Shown: positions 27,280-36,521, counted from the first letter of the stretch. The stretch is 64,000 nucleotides of DNA from Mesorhizobium sp. ORS 3324 (GCA_000824825.2 LM655175.1:103357-167356), one strand, 5' to 3'. Notes: generated from the letters alone by a model not told the origin. Numbers and translations are program-made.

Positions 27280-28881
27280 TCAGAACACCTGACGGAACAC
27301 CACGAACAGCACGAAGGCCAGGGCGATCGAGCAGGGCAGCGTGAGCACCCAGGCAAGCAGAAGATTGCGCACGGTCGCCCACTGCAGGCCGGAGCCGTTG
27401 GCCGCCATCGTGCCGGCGACGCCGGAAGACAGAACGTGGGTGGTCGATACCGGCAGGCCGAGACGGTCGGCCATGCCGATCGTGATCATCGCCACCAGCT
27501 CGGCGGCGGCGCCCTGGCCATAGGTCAGGTGGCTTTTGCCGATCTTCTCGCCGACGGTGACGACGATACGCCTCCAGCCGACCATGGTGCCGAGGCCCAG
27601 CGCCAGCGCGACCGCGATCTTGACCCAGAGCGGGATGAACTTGGTCGCGTTGTCGACCGCCTTGTGATAGTCCGTCACCGCCTTCAGGTCGGCGTCCTGC
27701 ATCGGCAGCAGCTTCTTCTTATCGATCAGCTTCAGCGCCTCGCCGATCAGATAGATGTCGTTGCGGGCGTTGCTGACCAGGTCGGTCGGCACCTTGTCGA
27801 CGGTCGCGTATGGCTGCAGTCCGGCGGTTGTGTTGTGGATGTAGGTCTGCAGCGCGAGCGTCGTCTGATCGCTCCAGCTCTTGGAGCGGACAGCCTCTTG
27901 AACCGCGGTCTTGGGATCCGCGGCGGTGACGCCCGGCTTGACGTATTTGCCCAGTGCCTGCTCGACGGCGACGGAAGCCGACTTGTAGGCTTCGAGATAG
28001 TTGATGTCGGGCGTGCGGTTGAGCGCATAGGCGGTCGGCACCACGCCGATCAGGATCAGCATGATCAGCCCCATGCCCTTCTGGCCGTCATTCGAGCCGT
28101 GCGCGAAGCTGACGCCGGTGCAGGTGAAGATGAGCAGCGCGCGGATCCACCACGGCGGCGGGGTGTTGCCCTTCGGCGCCTCATAGAGCGCCGGATTGCG
28201 CACCAGAAGCTTCATCACATAAAGCAGGACGGCGGCGGCGAGGAAGCCGACGAGGGGCGAGACAAGCAGCGACATGCCGACATTCGTCGCCTGCCCCCAT
28301 TCGACGCCGCTGGTGGCGCTTCCGGCCGGCGCCATGAACTGGTTGGCGAGGCCAACGCCGATGATCGAGCCGACCATCGTGTGCGAGCTGGACGCCGGCA
28401 GGCCGAGGAACCAGGTGCCGAGGTTCCACAGGATCGCCGCGACCAGCAGGGCGAACACCATGGCAAAGCCGGACGACGAGCCGACCTGCAGGATGAGCTC
28501 GACCGGCAGCAGCGACAGGATGCCGAATGCCACCGCGCCGCTCGAGGTCAACACGCCGAGGAAATTGAAGACGCCAGACCACATGACGGCGAATTCGGCC
28601 GGCAGCGAGCGGGTGTAGATGACGGTGGCCACCGCGTTGGCGGTATCGTGGAAGCCGTTGACGAATTCGAAGCCGAGCGCGATCAGCAAGGCGATGCCGA
28701 GCAGGATCCATGGCACCGTCTTGGCGATCGCCAGGTCCTGGCTCAGCGCAAAGCCGACATAGATGAGGCCGGCCAGGACCAGCACGCCGAAGGCTGGCAG
28801 GAACCATTTCGCCCCGCTCGATTGTTCAAGCGGATGATCCGGTCTTGGAATCCCCGCCTCACTGGAAACCACGTCCACCAT
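27280..28881 (-). CDS. PiT family inorganic phosphate transporter
   Basis: A 533-residue low-affinity phosphate/metal permease with about ten membrane segments. It shows the duplicated PiT signatures: GFHDTANAVAT and PASSSHTMVGS in the N-terminal half, and FAHGSNDGQKGMG and PVSTTHVLSSG in the C-terminal half. A soluble stretch of about 130 residues (about 290-420) separates later segments. ATG 28881 has GGAGTGGGA ahead of it. It is far from the phoU-phoB genes at the right end of the window. Confidence 0.93.
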   Translation of the reverse strand: MVDVVSSEAGIPRPDHPLEQSSGAKWFLPAFGVLVLAGLIYVGFALSQDLAIAKTVPWILLGIALLIALGFEFVNGFHDTANAVATVIYTRSLPAEFAVMWSGVFNFLGVLTSSGAVAFGILSLLPVELILQVGSSSGFAMVFALLVAAILWNLGTWFLGLPASSSHTMVGSIIGVGLANQFMAPAGSATSGVEWGQATNVGMSLLVSPLVGFLAAAVLLYVMKLLVRNPALYEAPKGNTPPPWWIRALLIFTCTGVSFAHGSNDGQKGMGLIMLILIGVVPTAYALNRTPDINYLEAYKSASVAVEQALGKYVKPGVTAADPKTAVQEAVRSKSWSDQTTLALQTYIHNTTAGLQPYATVDKVPTDLVSNARNDIYLIGEALKLIDKKKLLPMQDADLKAVTDYHKAVDNATKFIPLWVKIAVALALGLGTMVGWRRIVVTVGEKIGKSHLTYGQGAAAELVAMITIGMADRLGLPVSTTHVLSSGVAGTMAANGSGLQWATVRNLLLAWVLTLPCSIALAFVLFVVFRQVF

Positions 28882-29011
28882 TGTCCCACTCCATTTGCAT
28901 TGCAGCAAAGAACCGGGACCAACGCTATGTCCGCAGGATGAAGCTGGTGTGACGCCTACAACCTATCCGGTTATTCTAGGAAGCCGGCAGACGAGGAGCT
29001 TGCGCTCCTCC

Positions 29012-29545
29012 CTATCCGGCTATCTTGAGCAGGGAGGAAACCAGGAGCTTGCGCTCCTCCGGCGAAAGCACGTCGGAATCGAAGAGATTCATGCTGCGCA
29101 GTCCTTCGATGGCGAGGAAGCAAACCAGCAGCGAGCCAAGGTCGGCCGTCTCCCCTTTCAGCCGTTCGAACAGCTGCCGCTTGAAGGCTTTTATCGGCGT
29201 CAGGAAACCAGGGTCCTCGGCGATCGCCGAGAATATCCACGACGCCGAAGGCTGCGGCTTCTCACATTCATCGGCGGAAAGCCTGACATAGGCCGAGAGC
29301 GCATTCTCATTGCCGGCTTCGGCAACGCGCGCTTCCATCGCCTGCTCGAACTCGTGGAGGTAGTTCTCGACCAGCCCCTGCATCAGCTTGGCCTTGGTCG
29401 GGAAATTGTAGAGCAGGCCGCCCTTGGACACGCCGGCCCGGCTGGCGACGGCCTCGAGCGACAGGCTTCCCGGGCCTGCTTCGCGCGCCACGTCGGCAGC
29501 CGCTGCAAGTATCCTGTCGCGTGAATTTGCCCTGCGAGCTTTCAT
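29012..29545 (-). CDS. TetR family transcriptional regulator
   Basis: A 177-residue repressor with an N-terminal helix-turn-helix (SLEAVASRAGVSKGGLLYNF) and a ligand-binding C-terminal domain. It is divergent from the RND efflux operon, and a perfect inverted repeat overlaps the likely promoter between them, so it probably represses that pump. ATG 29545 is preferred over the GTG three bases upstream because GGGAGG is well placed. Confidence 0.9.
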   Translation of the reverse strand: MKARRANSRDRILAAAADVAREAGPGSLSLEAVASRAGVSKGGLLYNFPTKAKLMQGLVENYLHEFEQAMEARVAEAGNENALSAYVRLSADECEKPQPSASWIFSAIAEDPGFLTPIKAFKRQLFERLKGETADLGSLLVCFLAIEGLRSMNLFDSDVLSPEERKLLVSSLLKIAG

Positions 29546-29575
29546 CACGCCTCCCTTACATTAGCTTGAGCGGAA

Positions 29576-29597
29576 TTGACAAGACCGTCCAGACGGT
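29576..29597 (+). promoter_or_regulatory. Promoter and TetR operator candidate for the RND pump
   Basis: TTGACA at 29576-29581 is a good -35 element reading toward the pump genes. It is followed at once by ACCGTC-CA-GACGGT (29584-29597), a perfect inverted repeat of 6-base arms that would lie between -35 and -10. Binding by the adjacent TetR protein would block RNA polymerase. Confidence 0.55.
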
Positions 29598-29688
29598 ACA
29601 GTAAAGCGCCCGAAATTGAAATCGGGGCCCATGGTCGATATGTGTCCCGGCATCGTTATGCCGGTTGCCGGCTTGAGGGGACTTGTCC

Positions 29689-30936
29689 GTGAAGCGCTTC
29701 TTTATCATCGCAGTATTCCTGCTGCTGCTTATTGTGGTGTGCGGCGGCATCGTCGGCTTCAACATCCTGCGCGACAACGGCATCAAGCAGTTTTTCGCCA
29801 CCATGAAGCCGCCGGCGGCGACCGTCTCGACGGTCACCCTGAAGCCTTCGGACTGGACACCGGGCATCGAGGCGATCGGCACCGTCAATGCCGTGCGCGG
29901 CGTCGACCTGACGGTCGAGACCACCGGCATCGTCAAGGACATCCTGTTCCACGCCAACCAGAAGGTCGCGGCCGACTCCGTGCTCCTGCAGCTCGACGAT
30001 GCCGTCGAGAAGGCCGATCTGGTGGCGCAGAAGGCGCAGGCCGCCTCAGACCAGGCGGCGCTCACCCGCGCGCTCGAACTGCAGCGGCGCGGCGTCGGCA
30101 CCGACGCGACGCTGGATGCCGCGCGCGCTGCCGCGACCGCATCCGCCGCGCAGGTGAACAAGCTGCAGGCGGTGCTCGACCAGAAACAGCTTTCCGCGCC
30201 ATTCACCGGCACGGTGGGCATTCCGAGGATCGACATCGGCCAGTATCTCGCGCCCGGCAACGCCGTGGTCACGCTACAGGATCTGGACACGATGCGGGTC
30301 GACTTCACGCTTCCCGAACAGCAGCTGCCCTTGCTGAAGATCGGCCAGACGGTCCGGCTTGGCGGCAGCCTTTCGGACATGCCGTTTGCCGGCTCCATTC
30401 GCGGCATCGATCCCAAGATCGACCCGGCCAGCCGGCTGGTGTCGATCCGCGGCGAGGTCGCCAACCCCGAAGGCAAGCTCACTCCCGGCCAGTTCGTGCA
30501 GATTCGCGTCGAGCTGCCGAAGGAGGAGAACGTGCTGTCGCTGCCGCAGACGGCGCTGACGTCCAGCCTCTACGGCGACTATGTCTTCGTGGTCGTTCCG
30601 GCAAAGCCGGCTGCCGGCGCTGCCGCGCCCGCCAAGCCTCAGGACCAGAAGGCCGGCGCCGAAAAGCCTGCCGAAGGCGCCGCGAAACCAGCCGACAACA
30701 AGGCCGCGGGCGCCGCCAAGCCGGCCGAGGGCGCGCAGCAGCCCGCGCTCGTTCTCTCGCAGGTGTTCGTCAAGCCAGGGCGCCGCAACAACGGCATGGT
30801 CGAGATCGTCGAGGGCCTTAAAGCCGGCGACGAGGTGGTCACCGCCGGCCAGAACCGCCTCTTCAACGGCATGTCGGTTGCCGTCGACAACACCATCGAT
30901 CCCAGCAAATCGGCAAACAAAGAGGTTCAGCAATGA
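29689..30936 (+). CDS. RND efflux periplasmic adaptor (membrane fusion protein)
   Basis: A 415-residue HlyD-type adaptor. It has an N-terminal membrane anchor (about residues 4-25), a lipoyl/hairpin region (about 70-175) unusually short in the coiled coil, and a beta-barrel. Residues about 305-352 are an Ala/Pro/Lys-rich low-complexity insert within the membrane-proximal region. GTG 29689 is chosen because GAGGGG lies 8 bases before it; the TTG at 29683 is too close. It overlaps the pump gene (ATGA). Confidence 0.92.
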   Translation: MKRFFIIAVFLLLLIVVCGGIVGFNILRDNGIKQFFATMKPPAATVSTVTLKPSDWTPGIEAIGTVNAVRGVDLTVETTGIVKDILFHANQKVAADSVLLQLDDAVEKADLVAQKAQAASDQAALTRALELQRRGVGTDATLDAARAAATASAAQVNKLQAVLDQKQLSAPFTGTVGIPRIDIGQYLAPGNAVVTLQDLDTMRVDFTLPEQQLPLLKIGQTVRLGGSLSDMPFAGSIRGIDPKIDPASRLVSIRGEVANPEGKLTPGQFVQIRVELPKEENVLSLPQTALTSSLYGDYVFVVVPAKPAAGAAAPAKPQDQKAGAEKPAEGAAKPADNKAAGAAKPAEGAQQPALVLSQVFVKPGRRNNGMVEIVEGLKAGDEVVTAGQNRLFNGMSVAVDNTIDPSKSANKEVQQ

Positions 30937-33900
30937 GCTTCTCCGACATCTTCATTCGCCGGCCCGTCCTGTCGACGGTGCTGGCCTGCATGATCCTGCT
31001 CTTGGGGTTCCAGGCCATTTTCAACCTGTCGATCCGCCAGTATCCGAAGGTTGACGAAACGGCGATCACCATCACTACCTCCTATCCCGGCGCCAGCGCC
31101 GACCTGATCCAGGGCTTCATCTCCGCCCCGATCGCCCGCGCCGTCGCTTCGACCGAAAACATCGACTATGTCACCTCGTCCAGCCGCCCCTCGTCGAGCA
31201 CCGTCACGGTGCAGATGAAGCTCGGCTCCAACCCGGACGTGGCGCTTGCCGAAGTGCTGTCGAAGGTCCAGGGCGTGCGCGGCACCTTGCCGGAGGCCAC
31301 CAAGGATCCGGTGATCGTCAAGGGCACCGGCCAGCAGTTCGCGATGATGTACATCTCGATGCAAAATCCGAACATGACGAAGGAGCAGCTCACCGAGTAC
31401 ATCGAGCGCGTCGTGCGGCCGCGCATCTCGACGGTGGAAGGCGTTGCCGATGTCCAGATCTTCGGCGCCGAGGAATATTCGATGCGCGTCTGGATCGACC
31501 CGGTCAGGCTTGCCGCCCGTGGCGCCACGGCCGCCGACGTGCTGACCGCGATCAACAATTCCAACTTCCTGTCCGCGCCCGGCAACACCCAGAACGAGTA
31601 TGTGGTCTCCTCGATCACTGTCCACTCGACCTTGCAGACCCCGGAGGCGTTCTCCCAGCTCCCGATCCGCTCGACGGACGGCCAGGTGGTGCGGCTGCGC
31701 GACGTTGCGCGCGTCGAGCTCGGCGCCAAGAGCACCGACACCAGGGTGAGCTTCAACGGCAAGCCCGGCACCTTCCTCGCCATCTTCCCGACGCCGGCGG
31801 CAAACCCGCTGACGACGGCGGCGGCGGTCCACAAGTTGGTGCCGGTGATCCAGGACACGCTGCCGAAGGGCATGACGATCGAGGTCGTCTACGATTCCAC
31901 CGAGCAGATCAGCGCCTCGATCGAGGAGGTGTTCAAGACCATCGGCGAGGCGGTCGCCATCGTCGTTCTGGTGATCCTGCTCTTCCTCGGGTCCTTCCGC
32001 TCGGTGATGATGCCGATCGTGACCATCCCGCTGTCGCTGATCGGCGTCTGTTTCATCCTGTTTGCGGTCGGCTATTCGATCAACCTTCTGTCGCTGCTCG
32101 CCATGGTGCTGGCGATCGGCCTCGTCGTCGACGACGCCATCGTGGTGGTGGAGAACATCCATCGCCACATGGAGGAAGAGGGCATGTCGGCGATGCAGGC
32201 GGCCTTCAACGGCATGCGCGAGATATTCTCGGCGATCGTCGCCATGACCATCACGCTCGCCGCCGTGTTCGCGCCGCTTGCCTTCACCGGCGGCCTCACC
32301 GGCGCGCTGTTCCGCGAATTCGCGGTCACGCTTGCCGGCTCCGTGGTGCTGTCAGGCCTGATCGCCGTGACCATCACGCCGATGATGTCGGCGCGGCTGC
32401 TCAAGGCCGGCGCGCACGGCCGCTTCCAGCGCATCGTCGACGGCACGTTCGGCCGGGTCGAGCGCGTCTACGAGCGTGCCGTCACCGCCTCGCTGAGGAA
32501 CCGGCCCGTGACCCTGATCATCGTCGTGGCGCTGGTCGCGCTCACCGGCTTCATGTTCACCAAGACCTCCAGCGAGCTGGCGCCGGAAGAGGACCAGGGC
32601 TTCCTGCTCTCGATCGTGACCGCGCCGCGCTATGCGACGTCGGACTACACCGAGACCTACGTCAACCAGATTCTCGGCCTGGTGAAGGATATCCCCGAAA
32701 CCAGGGCGCAGTTCTCGGCCGTCGCTTTCGGCGGCGCGACCAACAGTGCCTTCGTCGGCTTCGCCTTCAAGGACTGGGCCGAGCGCAAACGCAGCTCGAA
32801 AGAGCTGCAGACCGACATCACCGGCCGGCTCGCCAAGGTCGCCGGCGTCCAGGCCTTCATTTTCGCGCCGCCGACGCTGCCGGGCTCCGGCGGCGGTCTG
32901 CCCATCTCGATGGTGGTGCGCTCGACGGGCGACCCCTCCGAGGTCTTCGACGAGGCCGAGAAGATCAAGAACAAGGCGCAGGCTTCCGGCCGCTTCATCG
33001 TCGTGCAGAACTCGATGTCCTACGACGCGCCGCAGGTGACGGTCACCATCGACCGCGAGCGCGCGGCGGCGCTCAACCTGCCGATCGCCGATATCGGCCG
33101 CACGCTGACGCTTTTGGTCGGCGGCGCCGAAGTGGCGCAGTTCGACCGAGACTCCAACAGCTACGACATCATCCCGCAGGTGCCGCAGGAGTTCCGCGAC
33201 AATCCGGAGAAGCTCGGCGAATATTTCGTGCGCAGCGTGGACGGGAAGATGGTGCCGCTGTCGGCCGTGGTGAGGATCTCGACCAACGCCTCGCCGGCGG
33301 CGATCGAGCAGTTCAACCAGTTGAATTCCGCCACGATCACTGCCCTGCCGCTGCCCGGCGTCACCACCGGTGACGGGCTGAAGGCGCTGGAGGACCTCGC
33401 CAGGGAGTCGTTGCCCGACACCTTCTTCATCGATTATTCCGGCCAGTCTCGGCAGGAGAAGGAGCAGGGCAACACCATCCTGATCGCCTTCGCCGCGGCG
33501 GTGATCGTCATCTACCTGGTGCTGGCGGCCCAGTTCGAGAGCTTCCGCGACCCGCTGATCATCATGATGGCGGTGCCGCTCTCTATCTTCGGCGCCATCG
33601 TGCCGCTCAACATCGGGCTTGGCACTCTCAACATCTATACGCAGGTCGGCCTGATCACGCTGATCGGCCTGATCACCAAGCACGGCATCCTTCTGGTGGA
33701 GTTCGCCAACCAGCAACGCGAGATCCACGGCATGCGGCGTCGAGACGCCATCATCGCCTCGGCCAAGGTACGCCTGCGGCCGATCCTGATGACGACGGCG
33801 GCGATGGCGCTCGGCGTCGTCCCGCTGATCATCTCCAGCGGCGCCGGCGCCGCGGCCCGTTACTCGATGGGCCTCGTCATCTTCACCGGCATCCTGGTCG

Positions 33901-34016
33901 GCACCATGTTCACGCTGTTCGTCGTGCCGATGTTCTACACCTTCATCGCCAGCAAGGATCTGCCGCACCTCGCCGAGAAGCCCGATCCGAGGCTGATGCC
34001 GGCGCTGCCGACCTGA
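30933..34016 (+). CDS. RND family efflux transporter, inner-membrane pump
   Basis: A 1027-residue AcrB/MexB-like proton-driven pump with 12 membrane segments and two large periplasmic loops. The proton-relay motif in TM4 is visible (GLVVDDAIVVVEN), as is the second-half GLITKHGILLVEFAN. It exports drugs or other amphiphiles together with the adaptor encoded just upstream and an outer-membrane channel, which is not in the window. Length is normal for the HAE1-like family. Substrates unknown. Confidence 0.95.
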   Translation: MSFSDIFIRRPVLSTVLACMILLLGFQAIFNLSIRQYPKVDETAITITTSYPGASADLIQGFISAPIARAVASTENIDYVTSSSRPSSSTVTVQMKLGSNPDVALAEVLSKVQGVRGTLPEATKDPVIVKGTGQQFAMMYISMQNPNMTKEQLTEYIERVVRPRISTVEGVADVQIFGAEEYSMRVWIDPVRLAARGATAADVLTAINNSNFLSAPGNTQNEYVVSSITVHSTLQTPEAFSQLPIRSTDGQVVRLRDVARVELGAKSTDTRVSFNGKPGTFLAIFPTPAANPLTTAAAVHKLVPVIQDTLPKGMTIEVVYDSTEQISASIEEVFKTIGEAVAIVVLVILLFLGSFRSVMMPIVTIPLSLIGVCFILFAVGYSINLLSLLAMVLAIGLVVDDAIVVVENIHRHMEEEGMSAMQAAFNGMREIFSAIVAMTITLAAVFAPLAFTGGLTGALFREFAVTLAGSVVLSGLIAVTITPMMSARLLKAGAHGRFQRIVDGTFGRVERVYERAVTASLRNRPVTLIIVVALVALTGFMFTKTSSELAPEEDQGFLLSIVTAPRYATSDYTETYVNQILGLVKDIPETRAQFSAVAFGGATNSAFVGFAFKDWAERKRSSKELQTDITGRLAKVAGVQAFIFAPPTLPGSGGGLPISMVVRSTGDPSEVFDEAEKIKNKAQASGRFIVVQNSMSYDAPQVTVTIDRERAAALNLPIADIGRTLTLLVGGAEVAQFDRDSNSYDIIPQVPQEFRDNPEKLGEYFVRSVDGKMVPLSAVVRISTNASPAAIEQFNQLNSATITALPLPGVTTGDGLKALEDLARESLPDTFFIDYSGQSRQEKEQGNTILIAFAAAVIVIYLVLAAQFESFRDPLIIMMAVPLSIFGAIVPLNIGLGTLNIYTQVGLITLIGLITKHGILLVEFANQQREIHGMRRRDAIIASAKVRLRPILMTTAAMALGVVPLIISSGAGAAARYSMGLVIFTGILVGTMFTLFVVPMFYTFIASKDLPHLAEKPDPRLMPALPT

Positions 34017-34128
34017 ACTGAGGCAATAGGGAATATGGAGTAGCGAACAGGAAGAACGGCGTTTGCGCTACGGGGTTTCAGTCCCTCCCTTACTCGCTAT
34101 TCGCTACTCCCTGTTCGCTCCCAAAAAA

Positions 34129-34155
34129 GAGGCCGGGAAAATCCCGGCCTCTTTT
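34129..34155. terminator. Rho-independent terminator, bidirectional
   Basis: GAGGCCGGGA and TCCCGGCCTC form a perfect 10-base stem around a 3-base loop, followed by TTTT on the plus strand and preceded by six A residues, so it can work for both the RND operon and the convergent transpeptidase gene. Confidence 0.85.
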
Positions 34156-34185
34156 CGGCAGTCGCCTCACAGCTTCGACGCTGGC

Positions 34186-34240
34186 AGCAATTCCAGGAAA
34201 AATGTGGAGCGGTTTTCCATCCGGAATTGCGTCAGAACCA
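34186..34240. repeat. Dispersed repeat (AGAGCAATTCC family), short copy
   Basis: Only the first stem of the family is present (AGCAATTCCAGGAAAAATG ... CCGGAATTGCGTC). It lies directly downstream of the transpeptidase stop. Confidence 0.6.
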
Positions 34241-34263
34241 GCCCGAAGGCGGCGACCTGCCTG

Positions 34264-34716
34264 CTACTTGACGATGATGATGCTGGTGTTGGCCGGGCCG
34301 AAGGCCTCGACGAGCTGGTAGAAATCGGCCGCGGCATCTGGGTGCAGGCGCACGCAGCCATGCGAGGCCGGACGGCCGAGATGGTTGATGGCGTAGGTCG
34401 CGTGCACTGCATAGCCGCCGCTGAAGAACACCGAATGCGGCATCGGCGCGTTGTCGTACTTCTTCGAATACCACATCTCGTGCATGCTGGTCGGCTTGAA
34501 CGAACCGGTCGGCGTGACATGCGCCCTGTCGCCGGTCGAGACTTTCCAGGCGAAGGTCGGCCGGCCGTCGACCGTGACCTCCATGGTCTGCTGCGACAGC
34601 GAAACCTTGGCCACGATCTGGTTGGCATGGGCGCTGCCGGCGCCGAGGAGAAGTGCCGCGCCGGTGAGCGCGGCGGCGGCGACGTGGATGAGCTTGGCTG
34701 AAATGGCGGTATGCAT
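34264..34716 (-). CDS. L,D-transpeptidase (YkuD/ErfK family)
   Basis: A 150-residue exported enzyme. A Sec signal peptide spans about residues 1-31 (ALTGAALLLGAGSAHA). The YkuD domain has the catalytic HATYAIN and SHGCVRLH motif with nucleophile Cys121. Such enzymes make 3-3 cross-links in peptidoglycan or attach proteins to it. ATG 34716 is chosen for its GAGAGGG ribosome-binding site. It is very short, essentially one catalytic domain. Confidence 0.92.
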   Translation of the reverse strand: MHTAISAKLIHVAAAALTGAALLLGAGSAHANQIVAKVSLSQQTMEVTVDGRPTFAWKVSTGDRAHVTPTGSFKPTSMHEMWYSKKYDNAPMPHSVFFSGGYAVHATYAINHLGRPASHGCVRLHPDAAADFYQLVEAFGPANTSIIIVK

Positions 34717-35079
34717 GACGATCCCTCTCTTTGTCCGGCCTGGTTGTCCGATCTGGCCGGCTTCAATTTTCAATGGGCCGTCTTATCGTGGGCGCCTGTT
34801 TCCACCTCATTTCGCTTAGTGCTCGTTTCTGTTTCGAATCCGTTTCTTATATTTAACGCCGGCGGGATGAGACGGTCGCCCGACCGCTATCCGCAGCCCA
34901 AAGGCGCCTGCCGGGCCGCAGAGCCTGATTGAGCAAACGAAAACACGAATGCTTCATATATGAAAATGTTTCGAGCCATCTCGAAACCAATCTGCAACAA
35001 AACGCGGCTTGCGCGGCATGATGCGGAAACGGGCCGGCAGCAAGGTTGGCGCAACGGGAACAGACAACAGCAAACGAAA
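34717..35079. other. 363-base intergenic region with two hairpins
   Basis: No gene is seen. It contains TTCATATATGAA (34953-34964) and a perfect inverted repeat GTTTCGAG-CCAT-CTCGAAAC (34968-34987), about 100 bases before the small membrane protein gene at 35080. These may be part of its promoter or a transcript hairpin. Confidence 0.4.
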
Positions 35080-35412
35080 ATGGACGGGAAATCGAAACTG
35101 CGCTCCTGGCTTCTCGGGATCAGCGTCGCGGCAGTCATCCTCGGTGGCGCCGGCTCCGTCGCCGGCAACTCCATGGCTACGCTGGCAGCGATGAATTCCG
35201 CCGAGGTTTCGACGCTGCACACCGCACTGTTCATCGCCACGGTCTGGATCGTTTCCAGCCTGCGCGTCCACCGGCTGAGGGCCCTCTGGCGGGTCGGCCT
35301 CCGGCTGATGAGGACGCGCGGCCCCTCCGGCTACTTGCTGCCGAGAGGACCGAAGGCCCGCGCCGCAGCGGGGGGCTCCGTCAGCGGCGCGGGCGCTTCG
35401 GGAGTTTCCTGA
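35080..35412 (+). CDS. Small membrane protein of unknown function
   Basis: A 110-residue protein with two likely membrane segments (about residues 8-30, LLGISVAAVILGGAGSVAG, and 44-62, LHTALFIATVWIVSSL) and a basic C-terminal tail rich in Arg, Gly and Ala. The start at 35080 (MDGKSKLRSW) is chosen because the hydrophobic segment follows it; the frame is open further upstream. It is followed 33 bases later by another small membrane protein gene. I do not recognise the family. Confidence 0.5.
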   Translation: MDGKSKLRSWLLGISVAAVILGGAGSVAGNSMATLAAMNSAEVSTLHTALFIATVWIVSSLRVHRLRALWRVGLRLMRTRGPSGYLLPRGPKARAAAGGSVSGAGASGVS

Positions 35413-35445
35413 AGCACCGACGACTATCGAATTTGGGGATCAGAC

Positions 35446-35610
35446 ATGAAGACGAAATTCGCCGCTTCAGTGCTGTCCGCACTGCTCTACGCCCAGGGGC
35501 TGCTTGGCTTTGCCGCGCTGGCGACGGTGCTCCTCAAGGAGCGCGCCCATGCCTCGATCGCAGCCGGCACCGACATGCCGTCGGGCCCATCGGTCCTCGT
35601 GGTGCGTTAG
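35446..35610 (+). CDS. Small membrane protein of unknown function (54 residues)
   Basis: A 54-residue peptide (MKTKFAASVLSALLYAQG...) with one hydrophobic segment at about residues 6-28 that could be a signal peptide or an anchor. GGGGAT precedes the ATG at suitable spacing. It probably belongs with the gene at 35080. No family recognised. Confidence 0.5.
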   Translation: MKTKFAASVLSALLYAQGLLGFAALATVLLKERAHASIAAGTDMPSGPSVLVVR

Positions 35611-35619
35611 GCACGGCAT

Positions 35620-35717
35620 CGGCCCCAAAGTGTGAAGGTTTTGGGGAGATTCCGATGCCCAGCCAAAAACCGCGTCGGACCCAAAAGTGTGGAGCGGTTT
35701 TGGGAAATCCAATGCCC
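35620..35717. repeat. Tandem hairpin repeats (two copies of about 42 bases)
   Basis: Copies at 35620-35660 and 35676-35717 share CCCAAA(A)GTGTG, GGTTTTGGG and ATGCCC. Each folds into a stem CCCCAAA/TTTGGGG or CCCAAAA/TTTTGGG. They lie between convergent genes and could stop transcription. Confidence 0.6.
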
Positions 35718-35747
35718 GAACGCGGAAAAGACCCAACCGCCTTCGCC

Positions 35748-36428
35748 TCAGTCGCTGCGCGGCGGGTCGAAACGGTAGCCGGCGCCTCGGATTGTGGTGA
35801 TGGTCTCCGTATCGAGCTTGCGGCGCAACCTGACGATACGCGAATCGATCGAGCGGTCGAAGGCATCGGCATTCTCGGCAGGCGCGGCGGCGATGATGTC
35901 GTCGCGCGTCAGCACCTTGCGCGGGCTGGCCAGGAACAACCTGAGCAGCGCCACCTGCCCCGGCGAAAGCTGATCTTCGGCGCCGGAGCGGTGCATGACC
36001 ATCGCCGACCTCAGGTCGACCGTGGCGTTCTCCAGCACGATCAGCTCCTGGGTATTGCGGCCGCGCCGCATCAGCAGGCCGCCGATGCGCGCCGCAAGCT
36101 CGCGCACATTGAGGGGGCTTTCCACCACATCGGCGGCGCCGAGTTCCAATGCCAGCACCTTGTCGACGAGGTCGCGCGGCCGGCAGATCAGGATGAAGTC
36201 GGCACCGCCCTCGCCGCCGTAGCGCTTGAGCAGCTCGCGCCCCTCCGCCTGGGTCACGTCGTCGCCGACGACCACGACGTCGATGCCCCCCGCCGAAAGC
36301 AGCGACTCGGCCTCCCATGGCTGCCGCGCCTGGCGCACATCATGCCCGCGCCGCTCGAGATGGTCGGCCAGGTCGCCGGCCACCACCTCGGCCACGGACA
36401 CAAGCGCGACGACGGATCGTGCTGCCAT
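35748..36428 (-). CDS. Atypical OmpR-type response regulator with degenerate receiver
   Basis: A 226-residue protein with a receiver-like domain (about residues 5-120) and an intact OmpR/PhoB winged helix (about 130-224; DSRIVRLRRKLD, TIRGAGYRF). The receiver lacks the N-terminal acidic pair. Its phosphoacceptor strand reads VVVVGDD with Gly at the usual Asp position, and the conserved Lys is replaced (VVESP). It is therefore probably not controlled by normal phosphorylation. It is divergent from a canonical regulator and hybrid kinase. ATG 36428 or GTG 36437 may be the start. Confidence 0.8.
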   Translation of the reverse strand: MAARSVVALVSVAEVVAGDLADHLERRGHDVRQARQPWEAESLLSAGGIDVVVVGDDVTQAEGRELLKRYGGEGGADFILICRPRDLVDKVLALELGAADVVESPLNVRELAARIGGLLMRRGRNTQELIVLENATVDLRSAMVMHRSGAEDQLSPGQVALLRLFLASPRKVLTRDDIIAAAPAENADAFDRSIDSRIVRLRRKLDTETITTIRGAGYRFDPPRSD

Positions 36429-36521
36429 TTTCTTCACCCCGCCACAGACAACTCGAGATGAGCGCTGGACATCATGTTTATACCCAATCTACTTTCCGCT
36501 GAAAGCGGGAGCGAGACCATT

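Noticed and set aside
27436..28941. 501-codon plus-strand open frame across the phosphate transporter
   Set aside because: Shadow of the PiT gene; composition is typical of an antisense frame.
32352..33968. 538-codon minus-strand open frame within the RND pump
   Set aside because: Complementary to a highly conserved pump gene and composed of His/Arg/Asp-rich shadow sequence.
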